From Enterococcus raffinosus (GTDB lineage: Bacteria > Bacillota > Bacilli > Lactobacillales > Enterococcaceae): a stretch of 64,000 nt of DNA. Position 1 is the stretch's first letter. The number at the start of each line of letters is the position of its first letter. Shown piece after piece: positions 15,730-24,157 of the stretch. The stretch lies in NCBI RefSeq assembly GCF_001886185.1, contig NZ_JXLA01000008.1, positions 3,752 through 67,751 on the forward strand, in the 5' to 3' direction. The translations under genes and the position numbers were made by a program. The notes beneath the pieces were generated by a model. It had not been told where the DNA came from. It was given only the letters and a program-made list of their open reading frames with translations, and made no database searches.

Positions 15730-16662
15730 ATGAAGGTGGAGCGGCTGGTTAGCATCATCTTACTTTTGCTTGATAAAAAAAGGATCAGCGCACAGGCGTT
15801 AGCGGAGAAGTTTGAAGTATCGACGCGTACGATCTATCGTGACATTGATTCGATCAATATGGCGGGTATTCCAGTTCATGCAATTCCAGGAGTAGGCGGC
15901 GGCCTTGAAATTATGCAGCAATACAAGATGGATAAGAAAGTCTTTTCGAGCTCGGATCTCTCAGCCATTTTAATGGGGCTCACAAGCCTATCGAATATGG
16001 TAAGAGGAGACGAACTGGTGAATGCTCTTGCAAAAGTACAGAGCTTTGTACCGGCTGATCGAGCGGCTGATATTGAAACAAAATCCAATCAATTATACGT
16101 AGATTTAAGTCCATGGATGGGGCATAAGAGTATCCATACCCATTTAGATAAATTAAAAAAGGCTATCGAGGAGAATCGAATCCTGTCGTTTGACTATGCA
16201 GATCGCCATGGAAACAACACGACACGAACCGCTGAGCCGTATCAACTACTATTAAAGGACAGTCATTGGTATTTTCAGGGATATTGCCTTAAAAGAAATG
16301 ATTTTCGCTTGTTCAAATTATCGCGTATAACCAACCTGCAAATAAAAGACATCGTATTCTCACCTCGCGAGTTTCAAAAACCACAGCTAGAGTTTGACGC
16401 TATTCTGGAGACGATGCAAACAAAAATCACTCTTCGGGTTCATCAGTCGATTTTAGATAGAGTGAGAGATTTTTGTGCCGACGAGGATTTTATACCTGAG
16501 GAGGGGGAGTATTATCTGGTCTATTTTCCCTTCATAGAAAATGATTATTACTATTCTATTCTCTTAAGCTTTGGGAGTAAGTGTGAATGTTTGGAGCCGC
16601 TGAACATACGCAAAGAAATGAAACGCAGAATTCAGGAGTTCGCTGTTTTATATGAGAGCTAA
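15730..16662 (+). CDS. YafY-like HTH/WYL-domain transcriptional regulator
   Basis: 310 residues: an N-terminal HTH_11 domain (about 1-60; RISAQALAEKFEVSTRTIYRDIDSI) and a WYL domain (about 140-220; ILSFDYADRHGN...TAEPYQLLLKDSHWYFQGYC) followed by a WCX-like C-terminal region. WYL proteins bind small ligands or nucleic acids through the WYL pocket and usually repress a neighbouring gene. The divergent DJ-1 gene and the shared palindrome make this pair a likely stress- or metabolite-responsive unit. AAGGAGG is seven bases before the ATG. Confidence 0.88.
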   Translation: MKVERLVSIILLLLDKKRISAQALAEKFEVSTRTIYRDIDSINMAGIPVHAIPGVGGGLEIMQQYKMDKKVFSSSDLSAILMGLTSLSNMVRGDELVNALAKVQSFVPADRAADIETKSNQLYVDLSPWMGHKSIHTHLDKLKKAIEENRILSFDYADRHGNNTTRTAEPYQLLLKDSHWYFQGYCLKRNDFRLFKLSRITNLQIKDIVFSPREFQKPQLEFDAILETMQTKITLRVHQSILDRVRDFCADEDFIPEEGEYYLVYFPFIENDYYYSILLSFGSKCECLEPLNIRKEMKRRIQEFAVLYES

Positions 16663-17147
16663 AAAGAAACTCCCAAGTCTAACGCATCAGATACTTAAGG
16701 ACAACTATTCAAACTTTTCGAGATAACAATGAATCAAATAATTTTTTATTTAGTTGAAGAATATATTATTCGTTTAGACAAAATAAAGCAGAAAAATAAA
16801 GAAATTTATAAAATAAAGCGCATTTTTTCGCGACAATCATCTTTTACATTGTCAAAGAAATTATTGAGTAAACAGAATGATGGAATATTACAACTGTTAT
16901 AAAATTTTTTATATCATTTTGCGTAAAATGCGTATATGCCTTACAATCATTACTCATTAGTATATATACCTTATTTATAATAAGTATCGTTTTTAGTTAT
17001 GAAAAGCACGCTTTTTTGAAGTTTAAATGTCTTTTTTCAACACTTTGATGCGTAGGATATTTAACACTGAACCAAAAATGTTGTATCGTAATATGTGTAG
17101 AATAACTCTTGTTACTTAAAATGAAAAAGCAGAAAGGTGTATGTGAA
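16663..17147. other. AT-rich intergenic region upstream of the Spx paralogue
   Basis: About 485 bp with no gene. TTACAA (16941-16946) and TATATA (16963-16968) at 16 bp could be a promoter. A short palindrome with arms CTTATT and AATAAG lies at 16970-16984. The long AT-rich leader suggests additional control of the downstream gene. Confidence 0.4.
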
Positions 17148-17573
17148 ATGATTAAATTATATGTCTCAGCTAGTTGTACTTCTTGTAGGAAGGCAAAAGC
17201 TTGGTTAAAGCAAAATGGATTGAGGTTTGAAGAACGGAATATCATGTCTGACCCTCTTACAACAGATGAAATCAAAGAAATTCTTTCACTAACGGAAACG
17301 GGTACCGATGAAATTATTTCCACACGATCGAAGGTTTATGAAAAACTAGATATTGATTTTGATGAGCTATCATTAAGTGAGCTTGTCGATATCATTGAGG
17401 AGCACCCAAGTCTATTGAGACGTCCACTGATTTTTGATGAGACCAAATTCCAAGTAGGCTTCAACGAAGATGAGATCCACCAATTTATCCCACGAGAAGT
17501 TCGTCGAGTAACGTCAAAAAAAATGGCTAGAGTCCTGCTTTATTTAGATTTACAAAAAGAAAGTCTTGCATAA
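17148..17573 (+). CDS. Spx/ArsC-family redox regulator
   Basis: 141 residues from the ATG at 17148 (AAAGGTG eight bases upstream). The N-terminal CTSC (C10, C13) is the Spx redox switch; RRPLIFD and the C-terminal basic helix match Spx proteins that bind the RNA polymerase alpha C-terminal domain. Spx activates thiol-stress genes on disulfide formation. It lies beside ahpC-ahpF, fitting an oxidative-stress neighbourhood. Enterococci usually carry more than one Spx-like paralogue; I cannot tell whether this is the main one. Confidence 0.88.
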   Translation: MIKLYVSASCTSCRKAKAWLKQNGLRFEERNIMSDPLTTDEIKEILSLTETGTDEIISTRSKVYEKLDIDFDELSLSELVDIIEEHPSLLRRPLIFDETKFQVGFNEDEIHQFIPREVRRVTSKKMARVLLYLDLQKESLA

Positions 17574-17590
17574 AGACATCATTATAGATA

Positions 17591-17641
17591 AATCCCCCGC
17601 CCGTTCTTTTGTTAGGGAAGAACCGACGGGGGATTATTTTT
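17591..17641. terminator. Bidirectional terminator between spx-like gene and ahpF
   Basis: Arms beginning AATCCCCCG (17591) and ending CGGGGGATT (about 17635) with inner GTTCTT/AAGAAC pairing, followed by T6. It serves the two convergent genes. Confidence 0.8.
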
Positions 17642-19173
17642 TAAGTTTGACGTATCAAATAATCAAAGGCTCCGAGAGCAGCAGTCGCACCTGATCCCAT
17701 AGAGATAATGATTTGCTTATAGGCGCTGTCAGTACAATCGCCTGCAGCGAAGATTCCATCTACGTTGGTAGCACCATGCTTATCTACTAAAATCTCACCG
17801 CGGTCACTCAACTCAACAGTACCAGATAGCCATTCGGTATTTGGCATAAGTCCGATCAAAATGAAGACACCTTCAACATTCAAGGTATGTTCTTCGTTCG
17901 TTAAACGATCCGTGTAAGTCAATGCTTCAACATGGGAAGACCCTGTGATTTCTTTTGTCGCTGCGTTCGTAATGACTGTGACGTTAGAAAGGGAGTATAG
18001 CTTGTCTTGCAGGACTTGGTCAGCTTTCAATTCTGGTAAGAATTCCAAAACATAGATATGTTTGGCTAATCCAGCCAAATCAATCGCTGCTTCGATTCCA
18101 GAGTTTCCGCCGCCGATCACTACGACTTCCTTATCCTTAAATAGAGGGCCGTCACAATGCGGACAATAAGCGATACCTTTATTCTTGAATTCTTTTTCAC
18201 CAGGAACGTTGATCGCACGCCAACGAGCGCCGGTTGAAAGGATCGCGGTCTTCGCTTTTAGCTGTGCGCCGTTTTCCAATTCAACTTCGATCAAGTCGTT
18301 TTTCTGGATGGACTTGGCACGTTGCCCCTTCATGATATCCACGTCATATTGCTTCACGTGATCTTCCACTTGCCGCATCAATTGCGGACCTTCCACGTAA
18401 GGAGTACCAATCACATTCTCAATGCCTAATGTTTCTAACACTTGACCACCAAAGGTTTCAACGACCATGCCTGTCTTGATTCCTTTGCGTGCGGCGTAAA
18501 TCGCGGAGCTCGCACCTGCTGGACCGCCGCCGATGACAAGCACATCAAAGGTTTCCTTGTCGGCGAATTCATCGGCACTCATTGGTCCGCTGACTTTTTC
18601 GATGATTTGCTCGATGGTCATCCGACCACTGTCAAAAGTCTCTCCGTTCAACAAGACAGTTGGCACAGCCATAATCTCTTTTTCATCGACTTCGTGTTGG
18701 TACATGCTGCCTTCGATCATAGTGTGGGCAATTTTCGGATTTAATACAGCCATAATGTTCAAGGCTTGGACCACATCAGGACAATTATGACAGGTGAGGC
18801 TGACATAGGTTTCAAAGTTCAACGTACGATCTATCGATTTGATTTGCTGTGCGACGTTGTCATCAATCTTCGGTGCACGACCGCCAACCTGCAGCAAAGC
18901 AAGAATGAAGGAAGTGAACTCATGTCCCATTGGTAGGCCGGCAAAAATGATGCCGCTGGCTTCTGCATCTTTTCGATTGATTTCAAAGCTAGGTGTGCGG
19001 GTTAAACTTTTTCCTTCAATAATAATCTTTGCATCCATTTCTGCCACTTCGGTCAGAAACTCTTGCACTTTTTTTGAGTCGTCTGATTCATCTAAACTCG
19101 CAGAAAAGACAATCTCTGATTCCAACAAAGCTAGGTATTGTTGGAGCTGTTCTTTCGTTTCGTTATCTAACAT
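17641..19173 (-). CDS. ahpF: AhpF, NADH-dependent peroxiredoxin reductase
   Basis: 510 residues from the ATG at 19173, chosen because AAGGAG lies just upstream; an in-frame ATG 11 codons earlier has no ribosome site. An N-terminal tandem thioredoxin-like domain carries the redox pair TCHNC. An FAD/NAD(P)-binding thioredoxin-reductase domain follows (GGGPAGASSAIYAARKG, redox pair YCPHC, IFAAGDCTD). It transfers electrons from NADH via FAD and both disulfides to AhpC for peroxide reduction in the cytoplasm. It is downstream of ahpC in one operon, separated by a hairpin that may lower its expression relative to ahpC. Confidence 0.95.
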   Translation of the reverse strand: MLDNETKEQLQQYLALLESEIVFSASLDESDDSKKVQEFLTEVAEMDAKIIIEGKSLTRTPSFEINRKDAEASGIIFAGLPMGHEFTSFILALLQVGGRAPKIDDNVAQQIKSIDRTLNFETYVSLTCHNCPDVVQALNIMAVLNPKIAHTMIEGSMYQHEVDEKEIMAVPTVLLNGETFDSGRMTIEQIIEKVSGPMSADEFADKETFDVLVIGGGPAGASSAIYAARKGIKTGMVVETFGGQVLETLGIENVIGTPYVEGPQLMRQVEDHVKQYDVDIMKGQRAKSIQKNDLIEVELENGAQLKAKTAILSTGARWRAINVPGEKEFKNKGIAYCPHCDGPLFKDKEVVVIGGGNSGIEAAIDLAGLAKHIYVLEFLPELKADQVLQDKLYSLSNVTVITNAATKEITGSSHVEALTYTDRLTNEEHTLNVEGVFILIGLMPNTEWLSGTVELSDRGEILVDKHGATNVDGIFAAGDCTDSAYKQIIISMGSGATAALGAFDYLIRQT

Positions 19174-19221
19174 AAAGGCTCCTTTACTTTCATGAAATAT
19201 CGTCATTCTTCATAGTACAGA

Positions 19222-19261
19222 CCCTTCTGACAATCGCGCCGAGGCAAGATTAGCAGAAGGG
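19222..19261 (-). promoter_or_regulatory. Intercistronic hairpin between ahpC and ahpF
   Basis: Arms CCCTTCTG (19222-19229) and CAGAAGGG (19254-19261) without a T-run. It is positioned to stabilise the ahpC message or attenuate ahpF. Confidence 0.45.
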
Positions 19262-19272
19262 CCACTAAAAAT

Positions 19273-19836
19273 TTAAATTTTGCCGACTAAGTCAAAGCTT
19301 GGTTTTAACGTTTCGCCGTCTTCTTTCCATTTCGCAGGACATACTTCACCTGGATGGGTGCGCACGTATTGCGCAGCACGAATCTTATCGATTAAGCTGC
19401 TTGCATCACGGCCGATCCCATCTGCATTGATTTCCATCGCTTGCACGATGCCATCTGGATCGATGATGAAGGTACCGCGTTGAGCCAATCCTGCTTCTTC
19501 ATCTAAAACATCAAAGATGCGAGAGATATGATGAGACGGATCACCGATCATCGTGTAATTGATTTTGCCGATAGCATCTGACGTGTCATGCCATGCTTTG
19601 TGAGTGAAATGAGTATCGGTTGAACAAGAGTATACTTCGACTCCTAGTTCTTGTAATTTTTCATATTGGTCTTGTAAATCCTCTAATTCTGTCGGACAAA
19701 CGAAGGTAAAATCTGCTGGATAAAAACAAACAACGGACCACTTTCCTTTTAAGGCTTCATCAGAAATCTCGACAAATTTTCCTTGACGATAGGCTTGTGC
19801 TTGAAACGCTTCAACTTCTTTTCCAATTAATGACAT
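19273..19836 (-). CDS. ahpC: AhpC, 2-Cys peroxiredoxin
   Basis: 187 residues. The peroxidatic Cys is in [11 protein letters not shown] and the resolving Cys in GEVCPAKW, the normal AhpC arrangement. It reduces hydrogen peroxide, organic peroxides and peroxynitrite and is recycled by AhpF. GGAGGG lies before the ATG. The promoter carries a PerR-like box over its -10, so expression should rise on peroxide exposure as in other Firmicutes. Confidence 0.96.
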   Translation of the reverse strand: MSLIGKEVEAFQAQAYRQGKFVEISDEALKGKWSVVCFYPADFTFVCPTELEDLQDQYEKLQELGVEVYSCSTDTHFTHKAWHDTSDAIGKINYTMIGDPSHHISRIFDVLDEEAGLAQRGTFIIDPDGIVQAMEINADGIGRDASSLIDKIRAAQYVRTHPGEVCPAKWKEDGETLKPSFDLVGKI

Positions 19837-19923
19837 GAATGTACCCTCCTGAGTAATAGTGAGAAAATTTTCTCTTAATTGATAAAAGGAATTTTGAAAA
19901 AGCTAAGTCTTTCTCCCTCTTAT

Positions 19924-19960
19924 TTAAAATAATTATAAACAGAATACGATTCTATTGTAA
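19924..19960 (-). promoter_or_regulatory. ahpCF promoter with overlapping PerR-like box
   Basis: On the minus strand TTACAA (complement of 19955-19960), a 17-bp spacer, then TATAAT (complement of 19932-19937). TTAAAATAATTATAA at 19924-19938 matches the PerR consensus TTATAATNATTATAA at all but one defined position and covers the -10. Confidence 0.75.
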
Positions 19961-20135
19961 ATGCTTTTTTGGTAGTTTTTTAAAACTATTTATCCAAAAA
20001 AGAGAAAAAAATTTTCAATAATGAATTTGATTATCGGTTTTTTCTTTTCCAAATCAAAGGAAGCTTTAGAAAAAAGCGATTGCATTGCCCCTCAAGAGTC
20101 GGCATAATTAAGAAAAAGGAAAAGCGGGTGAGAAA

Positions 20136-21131
20136 ATGAAGCGGGTACTTTATTTTTTTTCGTTGGTCATTTTCGGACTTTTTTGCGGCGTGACTGCTTA
20201 TGGAGAAAATATCTATGTAGAAGATCACGCAGATGTCTTAAGTGCTGAAACAAAAGAAGAAATCAATCAATACAATCAGAAATACAAGAAACTCGAGCTG
20301 AGGCCGCAATTCGCGGTCGTTACCCTGAGCGAATTACCAGACGGAAAATCCATCGAGTCTTATGCGAATGAGAAATTCAACGAATTAGGAGTAGGTGATG
20401 AGGAACATGATTCTGGTGTTTTGTATGTCATCGCTGTAAAAGATCGAAAACAGCGGATCGAAGTCGGCTATGGACTGGAGGAAACGATTCCTGACGCATT
20501 GGCGATGGACCTCATGAACGAGGAAGCCAAGGAGAAATTCCGCGAGGAGAACTATGACGCAGGCGTCTCGATCGTGGCGGCGAATATCAACGATGTTTTA
20601 GAAGGAAACAAGACGGTCAAGGATTTCTCACCAGGGATATTTGCCGGATTATCACTTTGGGAGATCATTACGGAACGGATAGGTCCAGTACTTATTGGCT
20701 TAGGTATCCTCTACGCTTTCATCTCGACACCGTTGAATAAGCTATTTATCTATCGGAAGGCTCGCAAAGCCTTTGCGGTGGAACTGAAGGATCGATTAAA
20801 GGATGCAGATCCCAAATATCAACGCTATTCCACAAGAAAAATAATCCATAGTAAAGAACCGCCGGTTGAAGAAGCGAGAAAGGCTATTAAAAAGCGATAC
20901 GGCAAACTAAAGCGCAAACGTCCGCTGTATTATGATTTTACCTATGCCTTTGGAACGCTCACTTTATGGAAACTTCTATGGAGTAAAAAGAAAGAGATGC
21001 AGAAATACTCCGTGTATTATCATCATCGAGACATGTGGACGAGCAGCAGCTCCAGCAGCAGCGATTCAGGTGGCAGTGATTCTTGGGGCGGCGGCAGCTC
21101 TGGTGGTGGTGGAGCAAGTTCTGACTGGTAA
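20136..21131 (+). CDS. Secreted/membrane TPM-domain protein (YgcG-like)
   Basis: 331 residues: a signal peptide (about 1-24), a TPM domain (about 25-155; VEDHADVLSAETKEEINQYN, RIEVGYGLEETIPDALA), a transmembrane segment at about 178-196, a basic cytoplasmic-type region and a Ser/Gly-rich C-terminus (poly-Ser then GGG). The family includes TLP18.3/Psb32 and bacterial YgcG proteins with suggested phosphatase or envelope-quality roles. The bacterial function is not established. It is a single gene closed by a strong terminator. Confidence 0.8.
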   Translation: MKRVLYFFSLVIFGLFCGVTAYGENIYVEDHADVLSAETKEEINQYNQKYKKLELRPQFAVVTLSELPDGKSIESYANEKFNELGVGDEEHDSGVLYVIAVKDRKQRIEVGYGLEETIPDALAMDLMNEEAKEKFREENYDAGVSIVAANINDVLEGNKTVKDFSPGIFAGLSLWEIITERIGPVLIGLGILYAFISTPLNKLFIYRKARKAFAVELKDRLKDADPKYQRYSTRKIIHSKEPPVEEARKAIKKRYGKLKRKRPLYYDFTYAFGTLTLWKLLWSKKKEMQKYSVYYHHRDMWTSSSSSSSDSGGSDSWGGGSSGGGGASSDW

Positions 21132-21185
21132 TGCGATGGACCAATTGTGGTGAAAGATGTAAGGCAGCTTTAAAAATAGATAATA

Positions 21186-21230
21186 AATAGGTATGGAATG
21201 TTCAGTTAACGTTCCATACCTATTTATTTT
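21186..21230 (+). terminator. Rho-independent terminator
   Basis: Arms AATAGGTATGGAA and TTCCATACCTATT flank a short inner stem (GTT/AAC), then a T-rich tail. Confidence 0.8.
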
Positions 21231-21885
21231 TGGTCAAAAATGTAAGGAAATGAAGGAATGACACCTAGAAAATAATTACGATAATAAAGGAATAAAACCT
21301 TATTTTTGAAATTTTTTTCACAAATTGGGTGAAACAAGAGGAAAATTTTTTCTCTTAAAATCTATTTAAAAAAAAGGGTTCTTTATTTTCAAATAACGCT
21401 GTTTTTCATTGGTGCTATGCGTTATTCTAAGTTTCTGGTAGTAAAAAAAATGATGACTTACAGAACAAAATTTAACGTAATTGATAGCGGAAACATGAAA
21501 GAAAAATACTCTTGATTGATATTTTCTTTAAGACGCGAAAAATCTTCAAAATAAAGCACTTTTCAAAGCCTATACTATACTTATAAGTCTGCTATTTTAT
21601 AGAAAACTCTAAAAAGCTGGATCAATTCAATTAAGTGCGCCGCTTAAAGTTTTTAAATAATTAAAAGGAGATAAAAAAATACTGAATTCAATAATTTGAA
21701 ATGAAGACAGTTTAGTTAAATAGCTAAAGATCAGAAGGATTATATCGGTTATTTCCATAATATTTTTATTTTATAAAGAAAATGGTTTTATTTTTAATAA
21801 TATCAAATTAATGTAAAATTATTATCGTGATTTTCATCATTTTGAACTCTGTAATTTTTGGAATAAAATTAAATTGTGAATTCCA
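21231..21885. other. Long AT-rich region upstream of the polysaccharide locus
   Basis: No convincing gene. AAAAGGAGAT at 21661-21671 is a good ribosome-site sequence but is followed by no usable frame, so it may be the remnant of a lost gene. The locus promoter follows. Confidence 0.4.
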
Positions 21886-21914
21886 TTGTTTTTTTTTGTA
21901 ATAGAAAGTATACT
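21886..21914 (+). promoter_or_regulatory. Promoter of exopolysaccharide module A
   Basis: TTGTTT (21886-21891), a 17-bp spacer and TATACT (21909-21914). The same boxes and spacing recur before module B at 37298-37326. Confidence 0.65.
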
Positions 21915-21915
21915 A

Positions 21916-21952
21916 AATTCAGCGGAAAATTTGATTTTTTTTCTGCTGAATT
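21916..21952 (+). promoter_or_regulatory. 5' hairpin or operator at the start of the module A transcript
   Basis: Arms AATTCAGCGGAAAA (21916-21929) and TTTTCTGCTGAATT (21939-21952), 14 bp with one mismatch, directly after the -10. It could be an operator or a 5'-end hairpin. Module B has a structurally similar but sequence-different hairpin in the same place. Confidence 0.55.
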
Positions 21953-21994
21953 GTGACTTTGGTAACATAAATACTTAGTAAGGGAGGTATGTAG

Positions 21995-22606
21995 ATGAAG
22001 AAAATTGTAAGTGGGTTAATTGCACTCATCGCGGTGGTTTTGTTTGTTGGGCCAAGCGCTCATGCGGATGGTGCCATCACTGCTGATGAACAACGGATTC
22101 TGACGGAATTAGACCAAGGTGTAACTGTTAGTGGAAAGACGTTCACTGTTAGAGCGAACGAACGTACGCATGCAGAAAATTATTTGAAACAAAATGATCT
22201 TTCTGCAGATCAAGTGAACACAGTTGTAGCGCAAATTCAAAAAGTACGCTCAATCATTGCTTCTTCAGGTGTGGATGCTTCAAATATCACTTCTGTTGAA
22301 CAGTTGATTAAAGCGCTACCTTTGAGTACCCGAAACCAATTGAAGGACGTCATCTCTGTAGCAGCTTCTGCTTTAGGTTTGACCGTCAATTTCTATCCTG
22401 GTGGCTACACAATCACTGGAACGAATCTAGGTTCAAGTTCATCTGGGACGACTACTACTGGAAAACCAGCAAGTAGTACAGTCTACTCATCAGGTGGTGC
22501 AGTGAAACAGACAGGTATCACACATCTGTCTAGTGCAATTTCTTTCGCAAGCTTACTACTTGTTGCAGCAGGTGCATTTGTAGTAGGACGTAAGAAACTT
22601 GCGTAG
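21995..22606 (+). CDS. Small secreted protein with a sorting-signal-like C-terminus
   Basis: 203 residues: a signal peptide (about 1-24, cleaved after AHA), a helical domain (about 25-145), a Ser/Thr/Gly-rich linker and a C-terminal tail VKQTG, hydrophobic segment, GRKKLA. This is the tripartite layout of a sortase substrate, but the pentapeptide lacks the Leu-Pro of LPXTG. The next gene is a sortase whose TTG start overlaps this stop, implying coupled synthesis. It is the first gene of the polysaccharide operon and has a strong GGGAGGT ribosome site. I do not recognise the protein. Its role as the dedicated substrate of that sortase is inference. Confidence 0.75.
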   Translation: MKKIVSGLIALIAVVLFVGPSAHADGAITADEQRILTELDQGVTVSGKTFTVRANERTHAENYLKQNDLSADQVNTVVAQIQKVRSIIASSGVDASNITSVEQLIKALPLSTRNQLKDVISVAASALGLTVNFYPGGYTITGTNLGSSSSGTTTTGKPASSTVYSSGGAVKQTGITHLSSAISFASLLLVAAGAFVVGRKKLA

Positions 22607-23282
22607 TACTTCTAGGCTGAAGAGGGTTGGAGCGATGTTGATCGCTCCGATCATCTTTCTGGTTATCGGCTATTCTCTGATGTACGTCATAGGAAGACCT
22701 GTAATCCAATTTGTCACTTCTTCTATCCAATTATTTTTATTAACAGATACTCCCGAGTTTGAGGCGACGGAACAGACATTTAAGGCTGTGGACAATAAAA
22801 AGATTCCTACCAATGAAAAGAATGAACTTCCATCAAGTAAGGTCAATTACCCAGTGGGGGGACAGCTTTTCGGCAAAGTGAAGATAGATAAAGTACAACT
22901 GGATGTTCCTCTATATTTCGGAGATACCGAAGAAATTTTAAGGCAAGGCGCGGGTCAATTCATGGGCTCGGTATACCCTGGGGAACTGGGGACGTCACTG
23001 ATCGGCGGACACAATGTCGATGATTTCGGCAAGTTAGGCGCTGCTCAAGTAGGCGATACGATCGAGGTTCAGACGACCTACGGCAATTACACCTATCGCA
23101 TCACGCGACTAGATGTTAGAAACAAGACAGACAAAGAAATCGACGAGATGATCTATCAACGAAACGATCGACGCATCATTCTCTACACCTGTTACCCCTT
23201 AGATAGCTTGGGGCTGACAGACGAACGGCTTTTTGCCATCGGAGAATATGTTTCAGGACCGATTATTAATGGAAATGAGTAG
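22599..23282 (+). CDS. Class D-like sortase, exopolysaccharide module A
   Basis: 227 residues: an N-terminal membrane anchor (about 12-32) and a sortase domain with catalytic His138 (SLIGGHNVDDFG), Cys198 (IILYTCYP) and Arg210 (LTDERLF). The TCYP sequence after the last strand resembles class D sortases. It starts at TTG inside the stop region of the upstream gene (TTGCGTAG), a pattern kept in module B. It should cleave a sorting motif and form a transpeptide bond outside the membrane. Its location inside a capsule-type operon, away from the pilus sortase, suggests a dedicated substrate. Confidence 0.85.
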   Translation: MRSTSRLKRVGAMLIAPIIFLVIGYSLMYVIGRPVIQFVTSSIQLFLLTDTPEFEATEQTFKAVDNKKIPTNEKNELPSSKVNYPVGGQLFGKVKIDKVQLDVPLYFGDTEEILRQGAGQFMGSVYPGELGTSLIGGHNVDDFGKLGAAQVGDTIEVQTTYGNYTYRITRLDVRNKTDKEIDEMIYQRNDRRIILYTCYPLDSLGLTDERLFAIGEYVSGPIINGNE

Positions 23283-23297
23283 GAGGAAAGACAAAGT

Positions 23298-24143
23298 ATG
23301 AAACAAGCGACACGAAACGTTCCACGATGGATCTTAGCATTTATCGGGTCTTTACTCCTCTTTGCTGCATTGACGTTGATCTGTATTCGTATGACGCTGT
23401 TCAATCAGAACTTTATGATTAAGCAGGTTCGTGAAACAGGATACATCGAGACGATTCGTAAGGACATGACAGAAAGCATCCAAGACTCAGGTCGGGGAAG
23501 TAATATCCCGCCAGAAATCTTAGCCGATGTCGTTCCAGAAAAAACAGTTGCTACGAACGTAGAGAACTATATTCGCAGTATCTACCAAGAGGTTCCCTTT
23601 GAGCTTCAGGGGGAAGATGAGATCAAGAACAATATCTTGAAGAACGTCAATCAATACGCGCAAGAAAAAAATATCGCGGTGGATGAGACGGTTCAAAGTA
23701 ATTTGAACAACTTAGCAAATAGCGCGACGAAAAATTACGCGAACTTTATCGAGATTCCATATTTACTAAGCTATGGCAAGAAAGTAATGGCCTTTCAATC
23801 GGCTCTGACGATGATTTTGATTATCGTGGGCGTGGCCTTCATCTTAGTATTCTTTGGCTTGCTATTGATGGTTAAGATGAAGCATCAGAAGGTGCGCTGG
23901 GGCAGTGTGACTTTTCTCGGAGCTGGGCTGATGATGGTGGTCTTACCAACGATTATTTACTTTAGCGGAGTCATTGAACGACTAGGGATCACATCAGAAG
24001 GATTGTATACCTTTGTGACCAGCTATATCAAAGCGTTTAATTTAAGTTTTATTTTTGTCGGATTAGCGTTGACTGTTTTAGCGCTGCTCCTGGTGTTGCT
24101 TAGTGAGAGAATGCGCGCCAAAAAAATACATAACGTTCGTTAG
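23298..24143 (+). CDS. Multi-TM envelope protein of unknown function, module A
   Basis: 281 residues. One N-terminal transmembrane helix (about 11-33) is followed by an extracytoplasmic domain of roughly 130 residues containing RGSNIPPEIL, then three or four C-terminal helices (about 168-275) and a basic end. No family is recognised. A close paralogue lies in the same position in module B (38281), so it is a fixed part of this sortase-Wzz unit. Possible roles are presenting the substrate to the sortase or coupling polymer export to anchoring. AGGAGG precedes the ATG. Confidence 0.75.
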   Translation: MKQATRNVPRWILAFIGSLLLFAALTLICIRMTLFNQNFMIKQVRETGYIETIRKDMTESIQDSGRGSNIPPEILADVVPEKTVATNVENYIRSIYQEVPFELQGEDEIKNNILKNVNQYAQEKNIAVDETVQSNLNNLANSATKNYANFIEIPYLLSYGKKVMAFQSALTMILIIVGVAFILVFFGLLLMVKMKHQKVRWGSVTFLGAGLMMVVLPTIIYFSGVIERLGITSEGLYTFVTSYIKAFNLSFIFVGLALTVLALLLVLLSERMRAKKIHNVR

Positions 24144-24157
24144 TGAAGGGAAAAAAG

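Noticed and set aside
16953-16984. Strong spx promoter with TATAAT at 16976-16981
   Set aside because: No acceptable -35 lies 16-18 bp upstream; only a weak alternative pair could be listed.
20932-21153. Ala/Val-rich alternative frame inside the TPM-domain gene
   Set aside because: It is a shadow of the Ser/Gly-rich codons of the real gene and has no ribosome site.
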